DNA of 64,000 nt, from positions 1,736,001-1,800,000 of the forward strand of contig CAWDDH010000003.1 of the NCBI GenBank assembly GCA_963801105.1, written 5' to 3'. Positions 7,967-16,066 of the stretch are shown here, piece after piece. The stretch's first letter is position 1; each line of letters starts with the position of its first letter. The notes under the pieces were generated by a model, which was given only the letters and a program-made list of their open reading frames with translations, was not told the DNA's origin and did not search any database. A program made the translations under genes and the position numbers. The DNA is from JAENVU01 sp963801105. Lineage in GTDB: Bacteria > Actinomycetota > Acidimicrobiia > IMCC26256 > JAENVU01.

Positions 7967-9577
7967 ATGGCCTTCAATCTGGCTGACCTCGCCGAGCACA
8001 CGAGTGACGTGGTTCCTGACCGCACCGCGCTGATCTGCGGCGAACGGACCGTCACCTTCGCCGAGCTGGATGCGCGCGCCAATCGGCTCGCCCACCACCT
8101 CGCGGCGAACGGAGTCGGCGAGCGCGATCACATCGCGATCTATTCGCACAACAGCATCGAGTACGTCGAGTCGATGCTCGCGGCGTACAAGTTGCGAGCG
8201 GTACCGATCAACGTGAACTACCGCTACGTCGCCGACGAACTCGTCTACCTCTTCGACAACGCGGACGTTGTCGCCGTCATCTACCAAGCCTCGTTCTCGC
8301 CTCGCATCGCGGAGGTGACCGATCGCCTGCCTCGGCTCCGGCACTTCGTGGAGATCGACGACGGCACCGGGGAGCCCACACCGAGCTTTGCGATCCGGTA
8401 CGAGGATGCGCTGGCGGCGTTCGGTCCCGAGCGTGATTTCGCGCCCCGGGACGACGGCGACCTGTACATCCTCTATACGGGCGGAACGACCGGGATGCCC
8501 AAGGGGGTGATGTGGCGCCACGAGGACGTGTTCCGCGCCCTCGGTGGCGGTATCGACTTCGTCACGGGCGAGCGCATCACCGACGAGTTCCAACTCGCCC
8601 GGCTCGCCGGCGAGTCCGACCCGACGCCGGGATTGGTGCTGGCACCGCTGATGCACGGTGCGGCGCAGTGGGGAACGCTCGGCGGGCTGTTCAAGGGCAT
8701 CACCAACGTGCTCCTGCCCCGGTTCGATCCCCATCTCGTCTGGCAGGCGATCGAGCAGCACCGGATCGCGGTCATCAGCATCACCGGCGACGCAATGGCG
8801 AGACCGCTCATCGACGAACTCGCCGGCGGGTCCTACGACACGTCGTCACTCATCGCGATCGCTTCGACGGCTGCGGTGTTCTCGCCCGTCGTCAAGGCCC
8901 AGCTCTTCGAACTCCTCCCGAACGTGATCATCAGTGAGGCGGTCGGCTCATCCGAAGGAGGATTCAACGGCATGCGAGCCGCGACCAAGGGCGACGCGGC
9001 GCCGACGATGACCGACGGCGGCGGTCTGCTGAATGTGCCGCTGGGACCCGACTCGTTGATCATCGGCGACGACAACACGCCGGTCCGGCCAGGGGAGATC
9101 GGTCGGCTCGCGCGCGGTGGCAACGTCCCGATCGGGTACTACAAGGACCCCGTCAAGACCGCGGCGACGTTCATCGAGGTCGACGGCGTCCGGCACTCGG
9201 TTCCAGGTGACCTGGCCCGGCTGGAGCTCGACGGCACCATGACCCTGTTGGGACGCGGTTCGCAGTGCATCAACTCGGGCGGCGAGAAGATCTACCCCGA
9301 GGAAGTCGAGTCGGCAATCAAGGGCCATCCGGCGGTCTTCGACGCGCTGGTGCTCGGCGTCGACGACGAGCGCTGGGGTCAGAAGGTCGTCGCGGTCGTC
9401 CAGACCCGTCCGGGTGCGGCCCTGAGCCTGGAGGACCTTGCGGCGTTCTGCCAGACGAGGCTCGCCCGATACAAGGTCCCGCGCGCGTTGCATCTCGTCG
9501 ACGAGATGCCGCGCCAGCCCAGTGGCAAACCTGACTACCAGCGCGCACGCGCCATGATCGAGTCACGCACCACATGA
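7967..9577 (+). CDS. FadD19-like acyl-CoA synthetase (AMP-forming)
   Basis: A 536-residue ANL-superfamily ligase. The phosphate loop is YTGGTTGMPKG (170-180). The hinge and C-terminal region read LLGRGSQCINSGGEKIYPEE, and the catalytic C-terminal Lys is in QPSGKPDY. Stretches such as MWRHEDVFRALGGGIDF, ISITGDAMARPLIDEL and GNVPIGYYKDPVKTA closely follow those I recall from mycobacterial FadD19, which activates C24 sterol side-chain acids. The product would be an acyl-CoA ready for beta-oxidation. It is 63 bases downstream of the P450 and 13 bases before the next gene. Substrate remains inferred; a long-chain or terpenoid acid is also possible. Confidence 0.85.
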   Translation: MAFNLADLAEHTSDVVPDRTALICGERTVTFAELDARANRLAHHLAANGVGERDHIAIYSHNSIEYVESMLAAYKLRAVPINVNYRYVADELVYLFDNADVVAVIYQASFSPRIAEVTDRLPRLRHFVEIDDGTGEPTPSFAIRYEDALAAFGPERDFAPRDDGDLYILYTGGTTGMPKGVMWRHEDVFRALGGGIDFVTGERITDEFQLARLAGESDPTPGLVLAPLMHGAAQWGTLGGLFKGITNVLLPRFDPHLVWQAIEQHRIAVISITGDAMARPLIDELAGGSYDTSSLIAIASTAAVFSPVVKAQLFELLPNVIISEAVGSSEGGFNGMRAATKGDAAPTMTDGGGLLNVPLGPDSLIIGDDNTPVRPGEIGRLARGGNVPIGYYKDPVKTAATFIEVDGVRHSVPGDLARLELDGTMTLLGRGSQCINSGGEKIYPEEVESAIKGHPAVFDALVLGVDDERWGQKVVAVVQTRPGAALSLEDLAAFCQTRLARYKVPRALHLVDEMPRQPSGKPDYQRARAMIESRTT

Positions 9578-9590
9578 CGAGGAGCCGACA

Positions 9591-10295
9591 GTGAGTACAA
9601 CGACCGAGTGGGGCCAGATCCAGGGGCGTCCGATCACCTTCCCGATGGAGGTGCGCGCCTTCAACGCCGTGACCATGGGTTTCAGCGTCGACGCGTCCGC
9701 GGCATCGCGCCTGCTCCCCGGTGTTGCCTTCGAGCTCGTCGAGGTCGGCGAAGGTGTCGCGCAGTTCATCGTCAGTGTCTGCGACTATCGGGACAACCCG
9801 TGGGGTGACTACAACGAGGTCAACCTGGGATTCCTGGCCCGTCCGGCCGGTGCCCCACCCGAGGTGATCGGTTCGTTCGTCTATCGCATGCCGGTCGACC
9901 AGGCGTTCACGTGCGAAGCCGGCAACGCCGTCATGGGGTTCCCCAAGACCGTCGAACGCATCGACGTGACGTATCCCGGGGGCGAGGTACGCGCCGAGCT
10001 CTGGCACGACGGGACCCTCGCGCTCGCGGTCGCCGTCCCGCGGGTCGACCAGCCCGAAGGACCATCCGCTCGCATGGAGTCCGTGAGCTATTCCTATCTC
10101 GACGGCGTTGCCTACGGCACGCCACTCGAGATCGAGGTCGGGCGGGGTGTCGTCGATCCGGGCGACGTCCGCTTCGAGCTGGGAGCGGGACCGGTTGCGG
10201 ACGAGCTGCGCTCGCTCGGCCTGCCGACGACCCCCGACTTCTGCAGCTGGGGAGAAGATCTCTCCGCCACCTTCTTCCTGGGCCAGCCCGTCTGA
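9591..10295 (+). CDS. Acetoacetate decarboxylase-like protein
   Basis: A 234-residue member of the acetoacetate decarboxylase fold. The catalytic-lysine context is preserved in CEAGNAVMGFPKTVERID, with Lys119 in the G-F-P-K motif that forms the Schiff base in true decarboxylases. Actinobacterial members next to acyl-CoA genes are often not true acetoacetate decarboxylases and may act on other beta-keto acids or enones. GTG at 9591 follows GAGGAGC by six bases. Close spacing to the acyl-CoA synthetase supports membership of the same operon; the substrate is unknown. Confidence 0.8.
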   Translation: MSTTTEWGQIQGRPITFPMEVRAFNAVTMGFSVDASAASRLLPGVAFELVEVGEGVAQFIVSVCDYRDNPWGDYNEVNLGFLARPAGAPPEVIGSFVYRMPVDQAFTCEAGNAVMGFPKTVERIDVTYPGGEVRAELWHDGTLALAVAVPRVDQPEGPSARMESVSYSYLDGVAYGTPLEIEVGRGVVDPGDVRFELGAGPVADELRSLGLPTTPDFCSWGEDLSATFFLGQPV

Positions 10296-10325
10296 GACCG
10301 AGGGCGATGAAGCTCCTGAACGACC

Positions 10326-10769
10326 ATGGTGTCGCCCGCGAATGGGTTCGTCGTCGCGCTGCTCCGGTCTCGGTTCCACGGCGTGGCCTCCCGGGGTCTC
10401 CTGGTGCTGGAGTGGGTCGGTCGAACGAGTGGGCGGAGCGACGCGATCCCGGTGGGGTACCAGCCCAGCGGCGACGGTTTCGTGGTGCTGCTCTCGAAGC
10501 CCGGCGACAAGACGTGGTGGAAGAACTTCAGGACGCCGTGGCCCGCGACACTCCAGATCCGAGGCCGGCGCGTGGCCGTCACCGGCGTCGTGGTCGCGCC
10601 TGACGAACCGGCGTTCTTCGGGATCTGCGATCGCACCCTGCCTCGACTGCCCCGGATGGGGAGCCAGCTCGGCGGGGTGAAGTACGACCGCAGCCGCGGC
10701 TTGACCGACGATCAGCGAGCGACGCTCGCCGAACACGCCGCGGTCGTCCGCTTCGATCCCGCGGGTTGA
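10326..10769 (+). CDS. Nitroreductase/deazaflavin (F420)-dependent oxidoreductase, Ddn-like
   Basis: A 147-residue protein with the small split-barrel fold of the Ddn/DUF385 group. The signature segments are VLEWVGRTSGRSDAIPVGY (barrel strand with the TTxGRKSG-like turn) and KPGDKTWWKNFRTPW, which contacts the deazaflavin. Relatives use reduced F420 to reduce quinones, enones or nitro compounds. It follows the acetoacetate decarboxylase-like gene by 30 bases, so it may be the last gene of the catabolic operon and could reduce an enone intermediate (inference). Confidence 0.75.
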   Translation: MVSPANGFVVALLRSRFHGVASRGLLVLEWVGRTSGRSDAIPVGYQPSGDGFVVLLSKPGDKTWWKNFRTPWPATLQIRGRRVAVTGVVVAPDEPAFFGICDRTLPRLPRMGSQLGGVKYDRSRGLTDDQRATLAEHAAVVRFDPAG

Positions 10770-10901
10770 CGGCGTCATTGCGCGATATGCGCCGATCGAG
10801 CCATGCCCTGGGGGACCAACGGCCCTAGGCGCGCCGTGTTCGGATGCACGAAGTTGTCCACGTCACCGCCTGTCATCACGATCGAACCAATGGAGCGACG
10901 A

Positions 10902-11138
10902 ATGTTCGCCTACGACTTCCCACTCTTGAGCATGTTTCTGCTCGTCGCCTGGTGGTTCTTCCTGCTCGGCATCTTCTTCGCGGTCGTCTGGTCGTTCATC
11001 GACAACTTCCGACGCCATGACCACAGCGGCTGGGCCAAGGCCGGATGGGCGCTCGTCATCCTGATCGTGCCGCTGCTGGGGACACTCATCTACCTCGTCG
11101 CTCGCCCTGCGTACGCGGCAGAGCTCGAACGGGCCTGA
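10902..11138 (+). CDS. Small two-helix membrane protein (PLDc_N-like)
   Basis: A 78-residue protein with two transmembrane helices separated by the conserved basic loop NFRRHDHSGWAKAGW. This matches the phospholipase D/cardiolipin synthase N-terminal membrane domain (PLDc_N), which also occurs as stand-alone small proteins. ATG at 10902 is chosen because GGAG lies six bases upstream; earlier ATGs lack a site. A close paralogue lies at 21049-21279 and shares the motif MxAYDFPLLSMF and the whole loop. Function is unknown. Confidence 0.75.
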   Translation: MFAYDFPLLSMFLLVAWWFFLLGIFFAVVWSFIDNFRRHDHSGWAKAGWALVILIVPLLGTLIYLVARPAYAAELERA

Positions 11139-11201
11139 CGGTCCTCGGAGTCCAAGCCGCGGCTTGGTCGCACAGCCTCGTCACTGCTCAGGGGAGAACT
11201 C

Positions 11202-11651
11202 GTGACAGACGCCACCATCGACGAACTCGGACCGATCGACTATCTCGTCGTCGAGTTCCCGGCCGGAGCGAGTCAGTTCACCGGCGAGATGGCCAAGGAG
11301 CTCGCCGCGCTCGCCGAGTCCGGCACCATCCGCGTGCTCGACATCCTCATTCTGCACAAGGAGGACGACGGCTCCGTCGAAGCCCTCGAAGTCGACGATC
11401 TCGATGCCGTCGACGACCTACGCGCCATCGAAACGGAGATCGCCGAGATCCTGGCCGAGGAAGACGTCGAGCACCTCGCCGCGGCGATGGAGCCCGGCAG
11501 CGTCGCCGGCGTCATCGTCTGGGAGAACCGGTGGGCCGCACCGTTCGCATCGGCTGCCCGCCGGTCCGGCGGCCAGCTCGTCGCGAGCGGTCGCATCCCG
11601 ATCCAAGCCATCGTCGCCTCCCTCGAAGCCGAGGAAGCCGAAGGAGCCTGA
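11202..11651 (+). CDS. DUF6325-type soluble protein
   Basis: A 149-residue acidic protein that I recognise as the DUF6325 (formerly DUF1269-like) type: GPIDYLVVEFPAG at the start, the IRVLDILILHKEDDGSVEAL strand-turn, an acidic helix, then GSVAGVIVWENRWAAPFA and a C-terminal helix. Members are often found next to small SHOCT-domain genes, as here (11653 and 13570). The role is unknown, perhaps stress- or envelope-related. GTG at 11202 follows GGGGAG by six bases. Confidence 0.75.
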   Translation: MTDATIDELGPIDYLVVEFPAGASQFTGEMAKELAALAESGTIRVLDILILHKEDDGSVEALEVDDLDAVDDLRAIETEIAEILAEEDVEHLAAAMEPGSVAGVIVWENRWAAPFASAARRSGGQLVASGRIPIQAIVASLEAEEAEGA

Positions 11652-11652
11652 T

Positions 11653-11802
11653 ATGCCACTCCGCCCAGCACGAGCAGCCCGCCGCGGTGTCATCGGCCGA
11701 CCGGTAGCCCGTACCACCGCGGTCGTCGGCACGGCCGCGGTCGTCGCCCACGGTGTCGGCCGTCGCCAAGACCGGCGCGAAAGCCGGCGCGACCGGCGCT
11801 GA
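11653..11802 (+). pseudogene. N-terminal half of a split SHOCT-type small protein
   Basis: One base after the DUF6325 stop, this 49-residue frame encodes an Arg-rich start, a hydrophobic segment (VARTTAVVGTAAVVAHGVG) and the tail RRQDRRESRRDRR. This is the usual N-terminus of small actinobacterial proteins that carry a C-terminal SHOCT domain, but the SHOCT part is missing. A SHOCT domain without a start codon lies downstream at 13570-13722, beyond the SulP gene. The likely reading is that one gene was split by insertion of the transporter gene. The short peptide might still be made, because it is tightly coupled to the upstream gene. Confidence 0.5.
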
Positions 11803-11840
11803 CACATGGCGAGCATCGGCGCGGTTCGAGTGAGGCCACC

Positions 11841-13541
11841 ATGAGCGGATCCACCGGAGGGCAGACTCGACGGTTCCCGATCCTGGGCGGCATCGTCCCG
11901 ATCGACCGGTCACGGCTGCCGATGGACATCGCCGCAGGGGTGACGCTCGCCGCGCTCGGGATCCCCGAGGTGATGGGTTACACGAAGATCGCGGGCATGC
12001 CGGTGATCACGGGGCTGTACACGATCCTGATCCCCATCGCGATCTTCGCCGTGCTCGGGTCGTCGCGGCATCTGGTCGTGGGCGCCGATTCGGCGACCGC
12101 GGCGATCCTGGCCGCAGGTCTGGCCGGGATGGCGCCGATCGCGTCACCGCAGTATGTGGCGCTGGCTGGGATGCTCGCGATCATCACGGGCGGGATCCTG
12201 ATCCTCGCCCGTCTGATCCGGTTGGGCTTCCTGGCCGACTTCCTCTCGCGAAGTGTGCTGATCGGCTTCCTGACCGGGGTCGGGATCCAGGTCGCGATGG
12301 GTCAGGTCGCGGGGATGCTCGGGGTGGCGCCCTCGGGCGGTGGGGCGATCCGCAAGTTCGTCGACACCCTCTCGTTGATCCCCGACGCCAGCGTGGCGAC
12401 AGTCGCGGTCTCGGCGAGCGTGATCGTGGTGATCGTCGGGACCAAGATGATCGACCGACGCATACCGGGTGCGCTGATCGCGGTGGTCGGCGCGATCTTC
12501 GCCAGCTGGAAGTGGGACTTCGTCGCGCACGGTGTCACGACGCTCGGCAAGGTCCCGAGTGGGCTGCCGAGCTTCGGGATCCCCGACGTGTCCTGGACGC
12601 AGTTCGAGGCGTTGCTCGGCACCGCCGGCGCCGTGTTCATCGTGATCCTGGCCCAGAGCGCGGCGACGTCCCGTGCGTACGCGGCGAAGTACAGCGAGGA
12701 GTTCGACGAGAACGTCGACCTCGACGGTCTCGGCGCTGCGAACATCGCGGCCGGGCTGTCCGGCACGTTCGTCGTGAACGGCAGTCCGACCAAGACCCAG
12801 ATGGTCGACGGCGCCGGTGGGAAGAGCCAGCTCGCGTCGCTCACGACCGCCGTCATCGTTCTGGTGGTCCTGCTGTTCCTGACCGTGCCGCTGCAGTACA
12901 TGCCGAACGCGGTGCTGGCCTCCGTGGTGTTTCTCATCGGTCTCGAGCTCGTCGACGTCGCCGGCATGACGTCGATCTATCGACTCCGGCGGGACGAGTT
13001 CGTGATCGCGGCGCTGACCGCGCTCGTCGTGATCGTCGTTGGGGTCGAGCAGGGCGTCCTGGTCGCGATCGTGGTCTCGGTCCTGAACCATCTCCGGTTC
13101 GGGTATCACCCGAACAACCGAGTGCTGGTGCCGCGCGCTGCGGGTGGGTATCGCGAAGCTCCGGTCGCGCCGGACGACCGCACGGAGCCAGGACTCGTCG
13201 TGTACCGGTTCTCGGCAGGCATCTACTACGCGAATGCCACCCGGCTGACCGAGGAGGTGCTCGAGCTCGTCGGAGCCGGCGCGCCGAACGTGCAGTGGCT
13301 CTGCATCGACACGGGCGCGGTCTCGGACGTCGACTACAGCGGCGGCGAGACGCTGCGGGACCTGCACGGCGAGCTGTTCGGCCGGGGTGTCCGCCTGGTC
13401 CTCGCCGACGTGAACGACCCGGTCCGGTCCGAGCTCGACCGCTTCGGCATCACCGGGCTCGTGGGCGACGACGCATACTTCGCCGGGACCGCCGAGGTCA
13501 TCGCCTCGTTCCAGCACCGAGCCGCTGACGAGCGGGCGTGA
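11841..13541 (+). CDS. SulP-family anion transporter with STAS domain
   Basis: A 566-residue protein. The N-terminal ~420 residues form the SulP transporter core: a DIAAGVTLAALGIPEVMGYTK opening with the conserved Ala/Pro-rich helix 1, the GLYTILIPI segment, and VVGADSATAAILAAG. Residues ~460-560 are the cytoplasmic STAS domain (GLVVYRFSAGIYYANATRL, WLCIDTGAVSDVDYSGG). Clients of the family include sulphate, bicarbonate and other anions; no carbonic anhydrase lies nearby, so the substrate is open. GAGG sits six bases before ATG. It sits between the two halves of a SHOCT-type gene. Confidence 0.9.
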   Translation: MSGSTGGQTRRFPILGGIVPIDRSRLPMDIAAGVTLAALGIPEVMGYTKIAGMPVITGLYTILIPIAIFAVLGSSRHLVVGADSATAAILAAGLAGMAPIASPQYVALAGMLAIITGGILILARLIRLGFLADFLSRSVLIGFLTGVGIQVAMGQVAGMLGVAPSGGGAIRKFVDTLSLIPDASVATVAVSASVIVVIVGTKMIDRRIPGALIAVVGAIFASWKWDFVAHGVTTLGKVPSGLPSFGIPDVSWTQFEALLGTAGAVFIVILAQSAATSRAYAAKYSEEFDENVDLDGLGAANIAAGLSGTFVVNGSPTKTQMVDGAGGKSQLASLTTAVIVLVVLLFLTVPLQYMPNAVLASVVFLIGLELVDVAGMTSIYRLRRDEFVIAALTALVVIVVGVEQGVLVAIVVSVLNHLRFGYHPNNRVLVPRAAGGYREAPVAPDDRTEPGLVVYRFSAGIYYANATRLTEEVLELVGAGAPNVQWLCIDTGAVSDVDYSGGETLRDLHGELFGRGVRLVLADVNDPVRSELDRFGITGLVGDDAYFAGTAEVIASFQHRAADERA

Positions 13542-13569
13542 GCTGGGTCCGTCGTGAGGACCGCCGTGA

Positions 13570-13722
13570 CCGGCGGCGCTGAACCCACGCGCGTACATCC
13601 AACAGGCGGCCGGCACCGCGCCGAGCGCGGCGGGCGAACTCGCTCGGCTGGCTGCCCTGGAGGCTCAGGGCGTCATCACCGATGCGGAGTTCGCGCAGAT
13701 GAAGGCGAAGGTGGTCGGCTGA
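13570..13722 (+). pseudogene. Orphan SHOCT domain (3' half of a split gene)
   Basis: A 50-codon frame without a normal start codon encodes a linker (NPRAYIQQAAGTAPSA) followed by a full SHOCT motif: ELARLAALEAQGVITDAEFA plus QMKAKVVG, then TGA. An in-frame TGA at 13567-13569 closes it upstream. SHOCT domains normally end small membrane proteins whose N-termini look like 11653-11802. It is best read as the missing C-terminal half of that gene, displaced by the SulP gene. Confidence 0.6.
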
Positions 13723-13858
13723 GTTCAGACCCCACAAGAAGTGCAAGTACCTGGCAGACTCACGTTGTGGACAGCGAAGGTAAGGCCCGAAACAGCAACG
13801 TGCGCGGTCCGACTCGCGGGGGCGATCCCGTGCGGGATGACCGTGGACGAGTGCACAC

Positions 13859-14537
13859 GTGACCTCCAGCTCGTTCGGCACGCTCGCGGTGCTCGCGTTG
13901 ACCGCAGCAGCATCGCCGTTCAGCCTGATCGCCTTCAGCCTCCTGCTGGCGACGGATCGTGGGCCGAGGAACGGCGTGGCATTCATCTTCGGCTGGCTGA
14001 CCACCGTGATGCTCTTCGGTGTCATCGCGTTGGTGGTCGGTGGTTCGATCAAGGTGAGCGACGGGAGGCACGCCGAGCGATGGCGTGCTCGGCTTCCAGA
14101 TCGCGCTGGGCGTCGTGCTGCTCCTGATGTGGTTCCGACGGCGACTCCAGGGGCCTGGTGCCCAAGCTGCCGGATCCGAGCCCAAGGCGGAGCCCGCCTG
14201 GCAGCGACGACTCGACTCGATCGGCTATCTCGGTGCGTTCGTCCTCGGCGGCGCCGTGCAGACGTGGCCGGTCATGCTCGGCGGGGTCCTCGAGATCGCG
14301 GCGAACGACGCGAACACGGTGTCGTCGCTGCTCGCGCTGTTCGTCTTCGCGTGTGCAACCGCAACCGGGATCGGCATCCTGGAAGTGCTGGCCTGGCGCA
14401 GTCCGACCTCCGCCCCGGCGCGCTTGGACCGGATCCGGACCTACATCGACTCCCATCGCTTTGCAGTTCTCAACTGGATCATGCTCCTGGGAGGGGTCTG
14501 GCTGGTCGGACGGGGGCTGATCGGCCTCGCGAACTAG
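13859..14537 (+). pseudogene. GAP-family (SfLAP-like) membrane protein, frameshifted
   Basis: The N-terminal part (GTG at 13859) encodes two hydrophobic segments with SPFSLIAFSLLLATDRGPRN, typical of the sulfolipid-addressing/GAP family. The C-terminal part is in the +1 frame (from about 14085: VLGFQIALGVVLLLMWFRR, then GAFVLGGAVQTWPVMLGGV, ending GLIGLAN). The two halves join near 14055-14085, where the first frame loses its hydrophobic pattern. Either a single indel has inactivated the gene or the assembly has a base error. A second GAP-family gene starts at 63908. Related proteins are implicated in lipid export. Confidence 0.65.
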
Positions 14538-14559
14538 CAACCCGAGAAGCGCGTTCGGT

Positions 14560-15975
14560 TCATTGCATCTCGCCGGCGTCCGCCGGTAGCCGGCCGTCGT
14601 GGATTGCCGCGACGACCTGCTCGAAATCCCGCTGGTTCTGCTCGGCGTAGTCGGTCGCGAAGCGGGTGAGCGCTCGATCGAACGCGCTGCCCCCTCCGAG
14701 ATAGGAAGCGATCGCGATGCGGTCGCCGGAACGGGCGTGAGCCCGCGCGAGCGTGGATCCGCACATCTCGCCGAACGCTTCGAGGACCTCGGGCTCCATG
14801 ACCTCGATCTGAGGTGAGAGCTTCCCGTCCCAGAGTTGGCGAACGTAGAAGTCGCGCGATGTCCCGCTTGGGTCCTTGGCTCGATGCCATCCGAGGAAGA
14901 TGTCACTGGCGGACTGCATGAGGCGTTGACCTTCGACCACCCGCCGGCCATGGTTGCCGTATGCGCTGTTCGCGAGGTGTGACTCGAGGACGGACGCCTC
15001 GGCCTCCTTGATCTGGAGGAACAGCGGATCGGAACTGTCACGCCCGCGCATGTACGCGATCCAACAACGCGTCCCGACACTGCCGACGCCCACGACCTTG
15101 CGCGCGACGTCGACGAGCTCGAACGATTCGAGCAACCGTCGTCGATCCGGCTGGAGGCTCTGGCGGTATCCGCGGAGCCACTCGTGCAGCACCCTCGCCA
15201 GTTGTACCGCTTCCGCCGCGTCGAACAGGTCCTCGAGGCGTGAGATGAGCGGCGGATCGCTCACAATCCGGAGCTTGCCGCCGACGCGCTCGGTGAGCCG
15301 GGCCTCGGCCCGGAGACTGTTCTTGCGTCGCGCCTTCTCGACGCCTTTGCGGAAGCGCTTCAACGCGGCTGCCGGGACTCGGTCGTCGAAGCGTGCGTGG
15401 ACGTCGGATTCGTCGAGCCGGGAGTACCAGAGATCGAGGTTTCGCATCGTGGCGTACTCGCGCATCGCCTCTCGATAGGAGCGCGCTGATCTCTCGACGA
15501 TGCGTGAGCACGTCTTCGCGTCGAACTCTCGGGACCGGGCCGCGATCTCGAAGCTTGCGACGAGGCGTTTGACGTCCCACTCCCACGGGCCGGGCAGGGT
15601 CTCGTCGAAGTCGTTGATGTCGAACACGAGGGAGCGATCCGGCGCCGCGTATCCGCCGAAGTTGGCGAGGTGCGCGTCGCCGCAGCACTGCACACTGAGG
15701 CCCGAGACCGGAGCCGGGGCAAGGTCGGCGGCCATGATCGCTGCGGCGCCCCGGAAGAATGCGAAGGGTGAGGTCGCCATCCGCGCATTTCGGATCGGCA
15801 CGAGTTCGGGCACTCGGGTCTTCGCCTGCTGTTGGAGCACCGAGACCGGTCCGACGCGTTCGCTCGGAGGTTCCCAACCGGCGTGACCGTCTCGGGGCGC
15901 CGCTGCCCGCGCCTTGCGTCCCCGCGCCTCGCGCTCTTCCGGCGTCGGGTGCTTCACCAACTCCGGTTCAACCAT
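14560..15975 (-). CDS. DUF2252 protein (kinase-like fold)
   Basis: A 471-residue DUF2252 protein. The family signature is clear: ARMATSPFAFFRGAA, VQCCGDAHLANFGGYA followed by DINDFDETLPGPWEWD, and later VGVGSVGTRCWIAYM and an RQLWDGK motif. The CGDAHxxNFG and DxxDFD pair resembles the catalytic loop and metal-binding motif of aminoglycoside-phosphotransferase-like kinases, so a small-molecule phosphotransferase is possible but unproven. ATG at 15975 follows GGGGAGGA by six bases; the open frame runs further upstream only by chance. Confidence 0.85.
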   Translation of the reverse strand: MVEPELVKHPTPEEREARGRKARAAAPRDGHAGWEPPSERVGPVSVLQQQAKTRVPELVPIRNARMATSPFAFFRGAAAIMAADLAPAPVSGLSVQCCGDAHLANFGGYAAPDRSLVFDINDFDETLPGPWEWDVKRLVASFEIAARSREFDAKTCSRIVERSARSYREAMREYATMRNLDLWYSRLDESDVHARFDDRVPAAALKRFRKGVEKARRKNSLRAEARLTERVGGKLRIVSDPPLISRLEDLFDAAEAVQLARVLHEWLRGYRQSLQPDRRRLLESFELVDVARKVVGVGSVGTRCWIAYMRGRDSSDPLFLQIKEAEASVLESHLANSAYGNHGRRVVEGQRLMQSASDIFLGWHRAKDPSGTSRDFYVRQLWDGKLSPQIEVMEPEVLEAFGEMCGSTLARAHARSGDRIAIASYLGGGSAFDRALTRFATDYAEQNQRDFEQVVAAIHDGRLPADAGEMQ

Positions 15976-16066
15976 GCGCTGTCCTCCCCACGACCGCGTC
16001 AATACGACTGGTTCGGGCGGCTCGCTCTGCCCGCGGAGTCTCGCCGTGAAGGACCGAGATGGCAAG

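Noticed and set aside
6644..8761. A 705-codon open frame on the minus strand.
   Set aside because: It is antisense to the P450 and acyl-CoA synthetase, which are both well supported.
12144..13616. A 490-codon open frame on the minus strand over the SulP gene.
   Set aside because: It is rich in Asp, His and Arg, mirrors the hydrophobic codons of SulP and shows no domain.
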